DNA of 40,044 nt, from NCBI RefSeq assembly GCF_011044995.1, contig NZ_JAAKZW010000045.1, positions 1 through 40,044 on the forward strand, in the 5' to 3' direction. A model generated the notes under the pieces. The model was not told where the DNA came from. It saw only the letters and a program-made list of their open reading frames with translations, and searched no databases. Position 1 is the stretch's first letter; each line of letters begins with the position of its first letter. The position numbers were made by a program, and so were the translations under genes. Of the stretch, positions 8,702-15,563 are shown one piece after another. This DNA is from Streptomyces mesophilus (lineage in GTDB: Bacteria > Actinomycetota > Actinomycetes > Streptomycetales > Streptomycetaceae).

Positions 8702-9571
8702 TCAGAGTCCCCCAACCGCGACCAGCTGACCGTCAGGCGGGGGAAGGGCACTCATGAGCCAGGCGACGGCCACTTGCTTCGGGCTAGGCGCCCAGCCGAG
8801 TGCGCCAGCATGGGATCGCGCGTAGTTAGCAACCGCCGCCTGTAGCTTGGGATCCACCCGGGCACCGACGACGTGCATCGTCTCGTGGGGGAACCATTCT
8901 TTGGGCTTCGGCGGGCGAAAAGCACCGTTCAAGAAGCGGAGGTAGCCGTCCTCGATCCGCTCCTGCCAGGCGTCGTCTCGGATCATCTCGAACAGTCCAC
9001 GCGGCATGTACAGCTGAATGTTTGTGTTCGGGTCAACCTCTTCGATGACGCCGGGGATCTCTCGGTAATCGAAGATCGGCGAGCGGAGACGTCCAGAAGC
9101 AGAAGCAGGGGACGTGGATCGCTGTGTGGGCGGCGTGGGTAGAGGACGGTCCGCGTGGTCGGCAGTGCCGGGGGGCTCCCCATCGTCGGAAACCGACGCG
9201 CGTGGACGCCTGGGAGCAGGGACAGGGGGCGTTGATCGCGGTGTGGCCGGCGCGGATGTCGAGCGACCTGCGTCGTCAACAGCCCCGACCCACAGTGCGT
9301 GGAAGCGATCGAGCTCTTCCTCGGGCGTGGTTCCGCGGGCACGGCTGCCAAGGGCTTCCACTAGGGCGTCGACCACCTCCCAGCGGGGCAGTCGGCCGCT
9401 GCTGAACGCGTCATGCAGTCGGCTGCGGGAGACGGTTCCCTGCAAGGACCTGGCCAGGTCGGACAGCGTGGGGCGACCGGCTCGGAGGTGGAGCTTATGC
9501 AGTGCATCAATGAGGTCCTTGAGAGGGCCAGCCGGAAGCTGCGGCCGTTTCAGTTCTCCAGGCCGTCCCAT
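8702..9571 (-). CDS. HTH-domain protein of unknown function (element cargo)
   Basis: A 289-residue protein; the start at 9571 is set by GAGGGGGA six bases upstream. The N-terminal 80 residues form an Xre-like helix-turn-helix (PTLSDLARSLQGTVSRSRLHDAFSS, then VVDALVEALG). This is the arrangement often seen at the start of Streptomyces signalling proteins. A Pro/Ser/Thr-rich linker follows. The C-terminal 130 residues (DYREIPGVIEEVD...YMPRGLFEMIRDDAW...PHETMHVVGARVDPKL...) match no family I recognise. First gene inside attL and transcribed toward pmt, a usual cargo position. Tandem 10-bp repeats at 9588-9607 sit immediately upstream and may be its operator. Confidence 0.6.
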   Translation of the reverse strand: MGRPGELKRPQLPAGPLKDLIDALHKLHLRAGRPTLSDLARSLQGTVSRSRLHDAFSSGRLPRWEVVDALVEALGSRARGTTPEEELDRFHALWVGAVDDAGRSTSAPATPRSTPPVPAPRRPRASVSDDGEPPGTADHADRPLPTPPTQRSTSPASASGRLRSPIFDYREIPGVIEEVDPNTNIQLYMPRGLFEMIRDDAWQERIEDGYLRFLNGAFRPPKPKEWFPHETMHVVGARVDPKLQAAVANYARSHAGALGWAPSPKQVAVAWLMSALPPPDGQLVAVGGL

Positions 9572-9587
9572 AGCAGTTCCCCCTCGC

Positions 9588-9607
9588 CGTCCAGAACCGT
9601 CCAGAAC
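9588..9607. repeat. Tandem 10-bp repeat upstream of the HTH cargo gene
   Basis: CGTCCAGAAC occurs twice back to back, 17 bases upstream of the start codon of the HTH gene, next to its ribosome site. CCGTCC also occurs near 9629 and 9647. This could be an autoregulatory operator, but such a short repeat may be chance. Confidence 0.35.
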
Positions 9608-9744
9608 TGTCGGCCAGCATCCCACCCCGTCCGGATGTGGGACAGACCGTCCTGACCTGAAGCAAAGGCGTTCAGTGGCCCCGAGTGCGGGTGCAGCGTG
9701 GTGCCCAGGCACCAATGGGGTGCCACGAGCGGAAAGGGGCCCCG

Positions 9745-10092
9745 GTGCGGGATCTCGTAGACCTCCTGGTGGAGGGCTTGTTCAATCAGCTTCCTGCGCA
9801 GCTCGCCGCAGCTGCCGTGGTGGCGGTGTCAGCGGCGGGGTGGCGAGCCTGGCGCCAGCGGAACTCAGCCGACGAGCAGCCGGCCCAGTCGGCTCCGGCA
9901 TCAGAACGGAATCCCGTCAGGTCAGCCCGGCCGCGCCGGTGTCGTCCGGGCCGCCCTCGGCCTGCACGTGGTCGAGCAACGACGGGGAGAAGCCGACCCA
10001 ACCAGCCTGGTCAGCGCTCAGAGCGCAGTCGCGTTCGCTCCAGGCAATCCGGCCTCCGCCATGGGACAGGCAAGAGAAGGCCCCTCGCGTGA
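9745..10092 (+). CDS. Possible small membrane-anchored protein
   Basis: A 115-residue reading from a GTG with AAAGGGG six bases upstream. Residues 1-35 (VRDLVDLLVEGLFNQLPAQL then AAAAVVAVSAAGWRAWRQR) look like an amphipathic helix followed by a single TM segment. This layout is common in small Streptomyces proteins encoded next to HTH genes. The remainder is arginine/proline-rich with no recognisable domain and may be a compositional extension. It overlaps no better gene but support is limited to the ribosome site and the N-terminus. Confidence 0.35.
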   Translation: MRDLVDLLVEGLFNQLPAQLAAAAVVAVSAAGWRAWRQRNSADEQPAQSAPASERNPVRSARPRRCRPGRPRPARGRATTGRSRPNQPGQRSERSRVRSRQSGLRHGTGKRRPLA

Positions 10093-10150
10093 CCTACATG
10101 AACCCAGGCGCCCCGTTTCAAGTGGCTGCGCCGTGCGCATGCTGCTCGGC

Positions 10151-10423
10151 ATGGCTGACTCTGCTCAGAAAACGCTGGACGGCCTGATAAGGGCCGTTGC
10201 CGATCTCCACATCGCCACAGTCGATGGCAAGGACGAACGCGCTGCCTCGAACGCTGCCGCGAATCTCATCTCAGGAAGCGGCTACCTGTACGCACCCACC
10301 GAGGTATTGGAGGCCTTCAGTCGAGCTGTCGAAATCGGCTACGCCGCAGCGCTACGAGCTGTTCGGCAAGGCGAGCATGACGAGGACATCCGAGAGTGGC
10401 GACCGGATCTGTTCGAAGAATGA
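10151..10423 (+). CDS. Small helical protein of unknown function
   Basis: Ninety residues from the ATG at 10151 (MADSAQKTLDGLIRAVADLH...), predicted all-helical and acidic, ending REWRPDLFEE. No Shine-Dalgarno is evident for this ATG or for the ATG at 10139, so the start is uncertain. Composition is protein-like rather than a frame shadow. It converges with the lipoprotein gene, whose stop is about 30 bp away. No family recognised. Confidence 0.45.
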   Translation: MADSAQKTLDGLIRAVADLHIATVDGKDERAASNAAANLISGSGYLYAPTEVLEAFSRAVEIGYAAALRAVRQGEHDEDIREWRPDLFEE

Positions 10424-10454
10424 GCGGCGACGCTTTTGCTTGTTGGTGTCACAG

Positions 10455-10712
10455 CTAACGAGCACGTGAGGGCGTGGCACAGGTCGGGAAGAGCGCGCCC
10501 TCGGGGCAGCGCTCGTACTGCCACGACGGGACACCGACCTTCTGCCGCTCGCCGTCGGCGGTGCGGATGGCAAGCCAGTGGGCAGGGCCTTGAACGCCAC
10601 GTTCGATGACCCTGCCGGGCCCTGGCCCTGTGGTGGGCGTATGGCTCGGGCATGCAGTGAGGAGAGGAACGAGAAGGACGGAGCCGAGGGCAACGCGGCG
10701 TAAGCGGACCAT
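10455..10712 (-). CDS. Small lipoprotein
   Basis: Eighty-five residues from the ATG at 10712, with AAAGGGG seven bases upstream. MVRLRRVALGSVLLVPLLTAC is a classical lipoprotein signal peptide with lipobox LLTAC. The mature part is a short Thr/Pro/Gly linker and a compact domain with HWLAIRTADGERQKVGVP and two further cysteines (YERC, PTCA) that could form a disulfide. Element-encoded surface lipoproteins often affect entry exclusion or phage adsorption, but nothing here proves that. Confidence 0.6.
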   Translation of the reverse strand: MVRLRRVALGSVLLVPLLTACPSHTPTTGPGPGRVIERGVQGPAHWLAIRTADGERQKVGVPSWQYERCPEGALFPTCATPSRAR

Positions 10713-10878
10713 GTCCGCACCCCTTTGGTGGTTGGTTTTGGGCATGGCAGTGCACAACGCTGATGGGTGAGGGCCTGACCTGCACTGCGGCCGTTCGCTA
10801 CCGCTCCTGTGCGGTCGGGCGGTCAAGGTTCGTACTGGGATCGCTGGTTGGCCCCAAGCGGGCCGGCCGTACAGCGAG

Positions 10879-12126
10879 TTACTGCGGCATGAAGCCGGGC
10901 TTCGCTCGCGCCAGCGTTTGCAGGTGACCGAGGTACTCCTGAGCACCAGGCTCGTTCGCGTACCGCTTCCGCATCTCAGCGGCGAGCTCCCGGCTCGTCA
11001 TGATGAGCGAGGGGACCGACTGGCGCTCGCCTTCGAGGGCGCGCTCGCCCATGACGAGTGCCTGCTCGAGGTCCCCCTCGCGAGCGGCTGTGACTCCGAG
11101 CGTGACGCGCGCTTCCGCGTTGCGCATCGGCGACCGCTCCATACCGTCGAAGTCGGTACCGACCCGAAGGACTTCGTCCGCGAGCGTGCGCGCGAGCCGG
11201 TCCTCTCCCACTAGGCGGTAGCAGTCCATCGCGTAGTAGTCGAACTTCCCCGGGTCGACCACGAAGTGGTTGTCCAGATTCTCGGGTGTCTCCATCGCTT
11301 CAAGCATCCGCCGGCCCTTGTCGAGCGCGACTTCGACCTGCCGTCGGTCACCGAGGCGGGCCCACGCTTTCGCTTCCTGGGCTGCGAGCTGCACCGCGAC
11401 ACCGTGATGTGCGGCCACGTCCGCGCCGGCCTGGGCCGCCTTGATGACCCCGTGATAATCACCCGTCGTGAGCGCGAACCATGCACGCATCTCGTGTGCC
11501 CACCCCGCCACCTCCGCGGCATCCGCCTCGGAGGCGAGCGAGAGCGCGGCCCGCCGTGTCGACTCTGCGGCGTGGCGCTCCCCCGAGTCGTACTCGACAC
11601 AGCCGACCAGGAGCGAGAGCCACCCGGCGAGCGTGAGCACTTCGCGGTGCTGAGCGAGCGTCAGGCTCTTGGAGTGCAGCTCAACAACGCGCCGCAACCA
11701 CTGCCGGCCCTCGATAAGGAGTTGGGCACTGGGCATCGACGCGTACTCGGAGCAGAGCCGGTCGGTCGTCATTCGGATCGCGTCCAGAGTCGCGTTGTCG
11801 ACGTCCGAGCGGTTGAGACGGCTCACGATCTCCAGAGTTTCCATGCCGCTCACGGCAAGGATCTCCGCATCCCCGTTGCGGCGGCTGGGCGCCGGGAACA
11901 GCGCGTGGGTCACTGTGCCGAAGGTGGCCGCGATGATGGGCTGATAGAAGTCGTCAGGGCTTGAGCCGGACTCCCACCGCTTCAAGTTCCGAATCATGGT
12001 CTCGTCGCTGGGCAGCGGCTCGGAGGCGTGGCCCCGCATCGCCTTGACCATGTCGCGCTGAGACCAGTCGCGGGCCTGTCGTTCGGCCACGATGCGTCGC
12101 GCCCATGCGGGCCTTCCGTCGCTCAT
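10879..12126 (-). CDS. HTH regulator with tetratricopeptide-like C-terminus
   Basis: A 415-residue protein; the start at 12126 is fixed by AAGGAGGG. The N-terminus has an Xre-like helix-turn-helix (RIVAERQARDWSQRDMVKAM, then ETMIRNLKRWESG). The rest is helical with TPR-like pairs (LTLAGWLSLLVGCVEYDSGERHAAESTRRAAL, AARE GDLEQALVMGERALEGE). This layout is common among Streptomyces regulators that bind a signal peptide or ligand through the TPR. It sits directly downstream of an 18-bp palindrome with GGGGACA repeats and probably controls the transfer region together with the GntR protein. AICE relatives carry similar genes; its ligand is unknown. Confidence 0.72.
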   Translation of the reverse strand: MSDGRPAWARRIVAERQARDWSQRDMVKAMRGHASEPLPSDETMIRNLKRWESGSSPDDFYQPIIAATFGTVTHALFPAPSRRNGDAEILAVSGMETLEIVSRLNRSDVDNATLDAIRMTTDRLCSEYASMPSAQLLIEGRQWLRRVVELHSKSLTLAQHREVLTLAGWLSLLVGCVEYDSGERHAAESTRRAALSLASEADAAEVAGWAHEMRAWFALTTGDYHGVIKAAQAGADVAAHHGVAVQLAAQEAKAWARLGDRRQVEVALDKGRRMLEAMETPENLDNHFVVDPGKFDYYAMDCYRLVGEDRLARTLADEVLRVGTDFDGMERSPMRNAEARVTLGVTAAREGDLEQALVMGERALEGERQSVPSLIMTSRELAAEMRKRYANEPGAQEYLGHLQTLARAKPGFMPQ

Positions 12127-12171
12127 GTGCCCTCCTTCGAGTGCCTGCTCCGAGTCTCGCCCAGCGGCCGT

Positions 12172-12217
12172 GGGGACAGGGAAGGGGACAGCACGGGGAC
12201 AGGGGACATGTCCCCTG
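12172..12217. promoter_or_regulatory. GGGGACA operator array with 18-bp palindrome
   Basis: Direct GGGGACA copies begin at 12172, 12184, 12195 and 12202. The last merges into the perfect palindrome CAGGGGACATGTCCCCTG (12200-12217). The array lies 46-91 bp upstream of the TPR-regulator start, between it and the GntR stop, so it is a likely operator/promoter for one or both regulators. Confidence 0.65.
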
Positions 12218-12244
12218 GTCACCTCACTGACCCCAGGCTGTCAT

Positions 12245-12622
12245 CTACGACTCAACTCCCCTGTCCTGCACGCTAGTTGCAGATCGCGCACCGCCCGTCT
12301 CGCACCGCTCTTCGAGTGCTGCGAGTCGTTCAGTCAACGCCTGGACCTGGGAGCGAATTTCCGTGATGTCATCGCGCACGTCGTTGTTCGGAGCTTCGCC
12401 GTCACTGACGAAGTTGCCGAGGTTGCCTGCCGAGACGATCAGCCCTTCGGCCTGCAAAATGGCCAGCCCGTTCTGGATGGTCTGGCCCGCGAAGCCGAAG
12501 CGCTTCACCAGGTCCTTCTGTGAAGGCACGCGCTGGCCCGGCTTCATGCTCTTGATGTCCTCGCGAAGGGCATCGGCGACCTGCACCGCCTTTGGCTTGG
12601 GTGGTCCTCCCGCAGAAGTCAT
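12245..12622 (-). CDS. GntR-family repressor (KorSA-like)
   Basis: 125 residues from the ATG at 12622. It has a winged helix-turn-helix of GntR type (VADALREDIKSMKPGQRVPSQ, KDLVKRFGFAGQTIQNGLAIL, AEGLIVSAGNLGNFV). A short coiled-coil tail (ITEIRSQVQALTERLAALEERC) is suited to dimerisation. No ligand-binding domain is present, which is typical of KorSA/TraR-type repressors of AICE transfer. Its promoter overlaps a set of CTAG-centred repeats, pointing to autorepression. It is divergent from the transfer operon that starts at 13037 and is probably its main off-switch. Confidence 0.82.
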   Translation of the reverse strand: MTSAGGPPKPKAVQVADALREDIKSMKPGQRVPSQKDLVKRFGFAGQTIQNGLAILQAEGLIVSAGNLGNFVSDGEAPNNDVRDDITEIRSQVQALTERLAALEERCETGGARSATSVQDRGVES

Positions 12623-12648
12623 GCACTGAGCGTACCCACCACAGCGAA

Positions 12649-12707
12649 CTAGTGCGCACCACCGCACAAGGGTTGCGCACTAGAGCGCCCTAGTGCACTC
12701 TAGTCAA
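12649..12707 (-). promoter_or_regulatory. GntR-gene promoter with CTAG-centred operators
   Basis: On the minus strand, TTGACT (12707-12702), a 17-bp spacer and TCTAGT (12684-12679) form a consensus-like promoter. CTAG occurs at 12649, 12680, 12690 and 12700, the last three spaced exactly one helical turn apart. CTAGTGCGCA (12649-12658) and TGCGCACTAG (12674-12683) are a 10-bp inverted repeat. CTAG is rare in Streptomyces DNA, so the cluster is conspicuous and overlaps the -10, spacer and -35. Confidence 0.75.
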
Positions 12708-12840
12708 CAGCGCAGCCACCCCGCTCGGGGTGTGAGTTCCACGTAGTGCCGCACCAGCCGGAAGACCCGGGAAGGCGACGTTGTCGCACGCCGACGGGCT
12801 GGGAGCAGCTGTGCCTTGAGAACTGAACAGCGTGATGAGA

Positions 12841-12910
12841 ACGAGTGATTTTGGCCCTGGCGCCCCTCGATTGGAGGCGCCAGCGGCCATGACCACTCGT
12901 CTTCGACGAG
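12841..12910 (+). ncRNA. Structured leader: nested 60-nt stem with a competing hairpin
   Basis: Three nested pairings: ACGAGTG/CACTCGT (12841-12847 with 12894-12900), TGGCC/GGCCA, and CTGGCGCC/GGCGCCAG (12857-12864 with 12876-12883). The 3' outer arm also pairs downstream as CTCGTC-TTC-GACGAG (12896-12910), so the two folds exclude each other. It lies in the 414-bp gap between the GntR gene and the transfer operon, which otherwise shows no gene. Whether it is transcribed is inference. Confidence 0.5.
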
Positions 12911-12961
12911 CGGTTGCCCCGACCTGATCTGACGGTCGGCGGCTCGCTCAGTTCGCACGTC

Positions 12962-13004
12962 CCGGGGTGGTCGCCTTCTCGCCATGAAACCGCGACCGCC
13001 TCGG
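12962..13004 (+). promoter_or_regulatory. Leader hairpin, copy 1 (upstream of transfer operon)
   Basis: CCGGGGTGGTCGC (12962-12974) pairs with GCGACCGCCTCGG (12992-13004) through 13 pairs including two G-U wobbles, with a 17-nt loop. Hairpin, loop start CTTCTCGCC and the downstream CTCCCTGCCCTTCGAC recur at 20727-20784 ahead of the prim-pol gene. The hairpin ends 32 bases before the 13037 start codon. Confidence 0.7.
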
Positions 13005-13036
13005 TTCTCCCTGCCCTTCGACTCCAGGAGAGACCC

Positions 13037-13348
13037 ATGCGTACGTACATCGGCGGCCATCAGGCCGTGAGCACAACGGACTTCGAAGAACTTGCCCTCG
13101 GTGAGGAACGAGCCTTCTGGCTTGAGCTCATGTTCGGGCAGCCCAACGAGAGCAAGCAGGAGCGCGCGGCCCGCCTGGACGCGGCCCGGGACATGCTCTC
13201 TGACCCGGAGGCCCCCGAGCTGCCGGAGCAGGCGTGCCAGATCATCGCGGAGGCCATCGAGTCGCGCGCTCCGGAGCTGTTCAACGTGGTGCCCCTCGCG
13301 CGGCCCGCTGCGCGCCGGCCTCGTACCCGGAAGGGGGCGGCGGCATGA
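13037..13348 (+). CDS. Small hypothetical protein, first gene of the transfer operon
   Basis: 103 residues from the ATG at 13037, with AGGAGAG six bases upstream. The middle (EERAFWLELMFGQPNESKQERAARLDAARDML...LPEQACQIIAEAIESR) is acidic and helical; the tail is basic (RPAARRPRTRKG). No family recognised. Its stop overlaps the next start (ATGA), so it is co-translated with the HEAGH protein. Expression is likely set by the GntR operator and the structured leader upstream. Confidence 0.65.
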   Translation: MRTYIGGHQAVSTTDFEELALGEERAFWLELMFGQPNESKQERAARLDAARDMLSDPEAPELPEQACQIIAEAIESRAPELFNVVPLARPAARRPRTRKGAAA

Positions 13349-13938
13349 CGACCACGAACCCCGCGCCCACCCTGCTCCTGGACCACACGGGCAAGCCTCG
13401 GCCGATGCTGGACATGCCGCTCAACATCGAGCAGGGCCGCTTGGGAGTGGCCTTCCACGAAGCCGGGCACGCGGTGCTCGCCCTCGCGTACGGCATGCAC
13501 GTGACGGTCAGCGAGCTCATCGCCTGGAGCGATGAGGAGCGCTGGCACGTGACCGGCCGCACCGCACGCGAGGCCGACAACGTCTCGCCGTGGCAGTTCG
13601 CCGCAATGAGCGCGGCCGGAGAGCTGGCACAGGTCAACTACCTGATGGTCTACGGCCTGTGGACCCCTGAGCGGGCCGCCGCCTGCGCCGCGGACCACGA
13701 CCGTGAACAGGCCATCGACACCCTCGCCAGCTTCGGCTACGCGCTGGGCCTCGACCACACCCCGCAGGGCGGCAAGTCCTGGGGGATGGTGCGCGGCATG
13801 GCCCGCCGCAAGGTCGGCCACCTGTGGCGCGAGATCCGCACCGTCGCCCACGCCATGAACGAGGCCACCGTGCTGACCGGCGACGAGATCGCCGCCCTGA
13901 CCGGCCTGGTCAACACCCCCACAGGGGGTGCGTCATGA
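13345..13938 (+). CDS. Small putative zinc metallopeptidase, M41/FtsH-like motif without AAA domain
   Basis: 197 residues. Residues 31-47 read GVAFHEAGHAVLALAYG. HEAGH at 38-42 is the zinc-binding, catalytic HExxH signature in the exact form used by FtsH (peptidase M41), including the following AVL. No AAA+ domain and no TM are present, so if active it is a stand-alone peptidase. Downstream, SAAGELAQVNYLM resembles the helix that supplies further M41 residues, but the third ligand cannot be fixed by eye. ATGA overlaps at both ends place it firmly in the transfer operon. Function in transfer is unknown. Confidence 0.68.
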   Translation: MTTTNPAPTLLLDHTGKPRPMLDMPLNIEQGRLGVAFHEAGHAVLALAYGMHVTVSELIAWSDEERWHVTGRTAREADNVSPWQFAAMSAAGELAQVNYLMVYGLWTPERAAACAADHDREQAIDTLASFGYALGLDHTPQGGKSWGMVRGMARRKVGHLWREIRTVAHAMNEATVLTGDEIAALTGLVNTPTGGAS

Positions 13939-14897
13939 GCGCCCACGAGAACGGGGTGCCGCCGCTGACGCGGCCGGAGATGGGCCTGGCCGGCATCGGC
14001 GCCGCCGCGGCGGCCGGGGTCGGCGCGCTGGGTCTGATCTCCTCGTACGACTCCGTCTCCAAGGCCGCTGCGAGCTGGGGCTTTGAGGCTCCGTGGATGC
14101 TGCCGGTCGGTATCGACCTGGCCATCCCGGTCTTCACGCTGGCCAACCTGCTGCTGATCCGCATGGATATGGCGCTCGGTTGGGTGCGGTTCGTGCCCTG
14201 GGTGCTCACCGCTGTGACGTGCTGGCTGAACGTCGCGGCCGGACACGGTCTCGTGGCGAAGCTCGCGCACGGCGTTATGCCGCTGTTGTGGGTGGTGTTC
14301 TCCGAGATCGGCGCCCACATCTACGCCGTACGGATCGGCGTCGCGACCGGTCGGCGTATGGAGAAGGTGCGCTTCTCGCGATGGCTGCTCGCGCCGCTGT
14401 CCACGTTCGGCCTGTGGCGCCGGATGACGCTGTGGGAGATCACCTCCTACCCGGAGGCGCTGCGCCGGGAGCGGGAGCGGCAGTTGGCCCGCGCGGAGCT
14501 GCGCGAGCGGCACGGCCGCAAGTGGCGCTCGAAGACGCCGCGGACCGAGCGCGTGTTGCTCAAGCTCGGTGAGCTCGCCCCCGCGGCCGAAGAGGCGTCG
14601 GTCCCGCTGCCGTCTGAGGAGCCGCCGACCGAGACGCCCAAGCCCAAGTCGCCGAAGGCGAAGGAGTCGCGCAAGCCGAAGAAGTCGCCGACGCGGAGCC
14701 TCGCGGAGTTGCTCGAGGAAGCCCGCAAGCTCACTGAGGATTGGGCGGATGCGGCGGTCAACGGCGAAGCGCTGCGCAAGGAGCTGCGCTGCTCGTCGGA
14801 GAGCGCGCGGCGGGTGCGGGATGACCTGCTCGCTGAGCGGAAGAAAGCCCGCGAGGCGGCTCCGTCCGGCCGCGTAGTTGAGGCGGTGGCTGCCTGA
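13935..14897 (+). CDS. DUF2637 membrane protein (spread/transfer-associated)
   Basis: 320 residues; ATG overlaps the previous stop. The N-terminal 150 residues contain about four TM segments (GLAGIGAAAAAGVGALGLIS, WMLPVGIDLAIPVFTLANLL, VRFVPWVLTAVTCWLNVAA, VMPLLWVVFSEIGAHIYAV), the DUF2637 pattern found across Streptomyces plasmids and AICEs. The cytoplasmic half is highly charged: an RRERERQLARAELRERHGRK helix, a Lys/Pro/Ser linker and a C-terminal helical region with an HTH-like NGEALRKELRCSSESARRVRDDL. This combination suggests a membrane protein that contacts DNA or TraB; the role is inferred from context. Confidence 0.78.
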   Translation: MSAHENGVPPLTRPEMGLAGIGAAAAAGVGALGLISSYDSVSKAAASWGFEAPWMLPVGIDLAIPVFTLANLLLIRMDMALGWVRFVPWVLTAVTCWLNVAAGHGLVAKLAHGVMPLLWVVFSEIGAHIYAVRIGVATGRRMEKVRFSRWLLAPLSTFGLWRRMTLWEITSYPEALRRERERQLARAELRERHGRKWRSKTPRTERVLLKLGELAPAAEEASVPLPSEEPPTETPKPKSPKAKESRKPKKSPTRSLAELLEEARKLTEDWADAAVNGEALRKELRCSSESARRVRDDLLAERKKAREAAPSGRVVEAVAA

Positions 14898-15301
14898 TGG
14901 GCACCGCCTACGCCGACTGCTACGACCCGACCGGCGCCCGCTACGGGATACCGACCTTCCCCTGGAAGTACGCCCCGGACGGCTACGCCACACGCCGACA
15001 GCTCCGCGCCAAGGGCCTGCGGCCGGGTGGCCAGCCGGTGGCCGCTCAGCTCATGCGCCGTACGCGGCGCCGCAAGTCCGGCTGTGCGATCGCCTACCTC
15101 TACCGGCTCGAACTGGCGAAGCCCGTGCGGCCGATGACCCCGCGCAAGTGGGGCGCGCTCGCGCTGGCGATGCTCGCCCGCCGCACCTGCCCCGAGTGCG
15201 AGCTCACCTACAGCTACTGCCTGCCGACCTCGCTCGGCATGTGCCTGCTCTGCGCCAACTCCGCCGATGCATCGGCCTACGAGATTCCCGGGAGGGTCTG
15301 A
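14897..15301 (+). CDS. RRQRL-motif zinc-binding protein
   Basis: 134 residues, start overlapping the previous stop (TGATG). It contains the family-defining TRRQLRAKGLRPGGQPV stretch at about residues 32-48. A basic RRTRRRKSGCAIAYLY segment follows, then a C-terminal zinc cluster CPECELTYSYC...CLLC (two CxxC-type pairs). Proteins with this motif recur in Streptomyces mobile elements; their biochemical role is not known to me. A DNA- or RNA-binding role is plausible from the basic and zinc segments. Confidence 0.7.
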   Translation: MGTAYADCYDPTGARYGIPTFPWKYAPDGYATRRQLRAKGLRPGGQPVAAQLMRRTRRRKSGCAIAYLYRLELAKPVRPMTPRKWGALALAMLARRTCPECELTYSYCLPTSLGMCLLCANSADASAYEIPGRV

Positions 15302-15302
15302 C

Positions 15303-15563
15303 ATGGGCTACGCCCACTACACCGTGTACCGCAACGGCGAAGAGATCGAAGCCGGATACGCGGTCGAATCCACCTGCGAAGAGCCCAACTGCCCGACCTC
15401 GATTGACCGAGGCATGGGCTACCTGTGCGGCGATATCCCCGGAGGCGACGAGTTCGGCTGCGGAGGCTACTTCTGCGGCGCCCACCTCTACATGCCGGCC
15501 GCCACGTCCCCCGGCAACCGCTGCGCTCGCTGCCGCGACAACCGCGCGGGGGGCCGGGCATGA
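15303..15563 (+). CDS. Cysteine-rich small protein
   Basis: 86 residues from the ATG at 15303, with GGGAGGG upstream inside the preceding gene's end. Cysteines are spaced as C-EEPN-C, then C-GDIPGGDEFG-C-GGYF-C-GAH, then C-AR-C, enough for two zinc sites. The N-terminus (MGYAHYTVYRNGEEIEAGYAV) is beta-like. No family recognised beyond its recurrence in actinobacterial elements. Its stop overlaps the start of the HELVH protein (ATGA). Confidence 0.65.
   Translation: MGYAHYTVYRNGEEIEAGYAVESTCEEPNCPTSIDRGMGYLCGDIPGGDEFGCGGYFCGAHLYMPAATSPGNRCARCRDNRAGGRA

Noticed and set aside
6331..8751. Very long open frame on the minus strand (over 800 codons) opposite rsmI and pmt
   Set aside because: Composition is Arg/His/Pro-rich low-complexity typical of antisense frames in high-GC DNA. 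It lies opposite two clearly recognised genes and has no domain.
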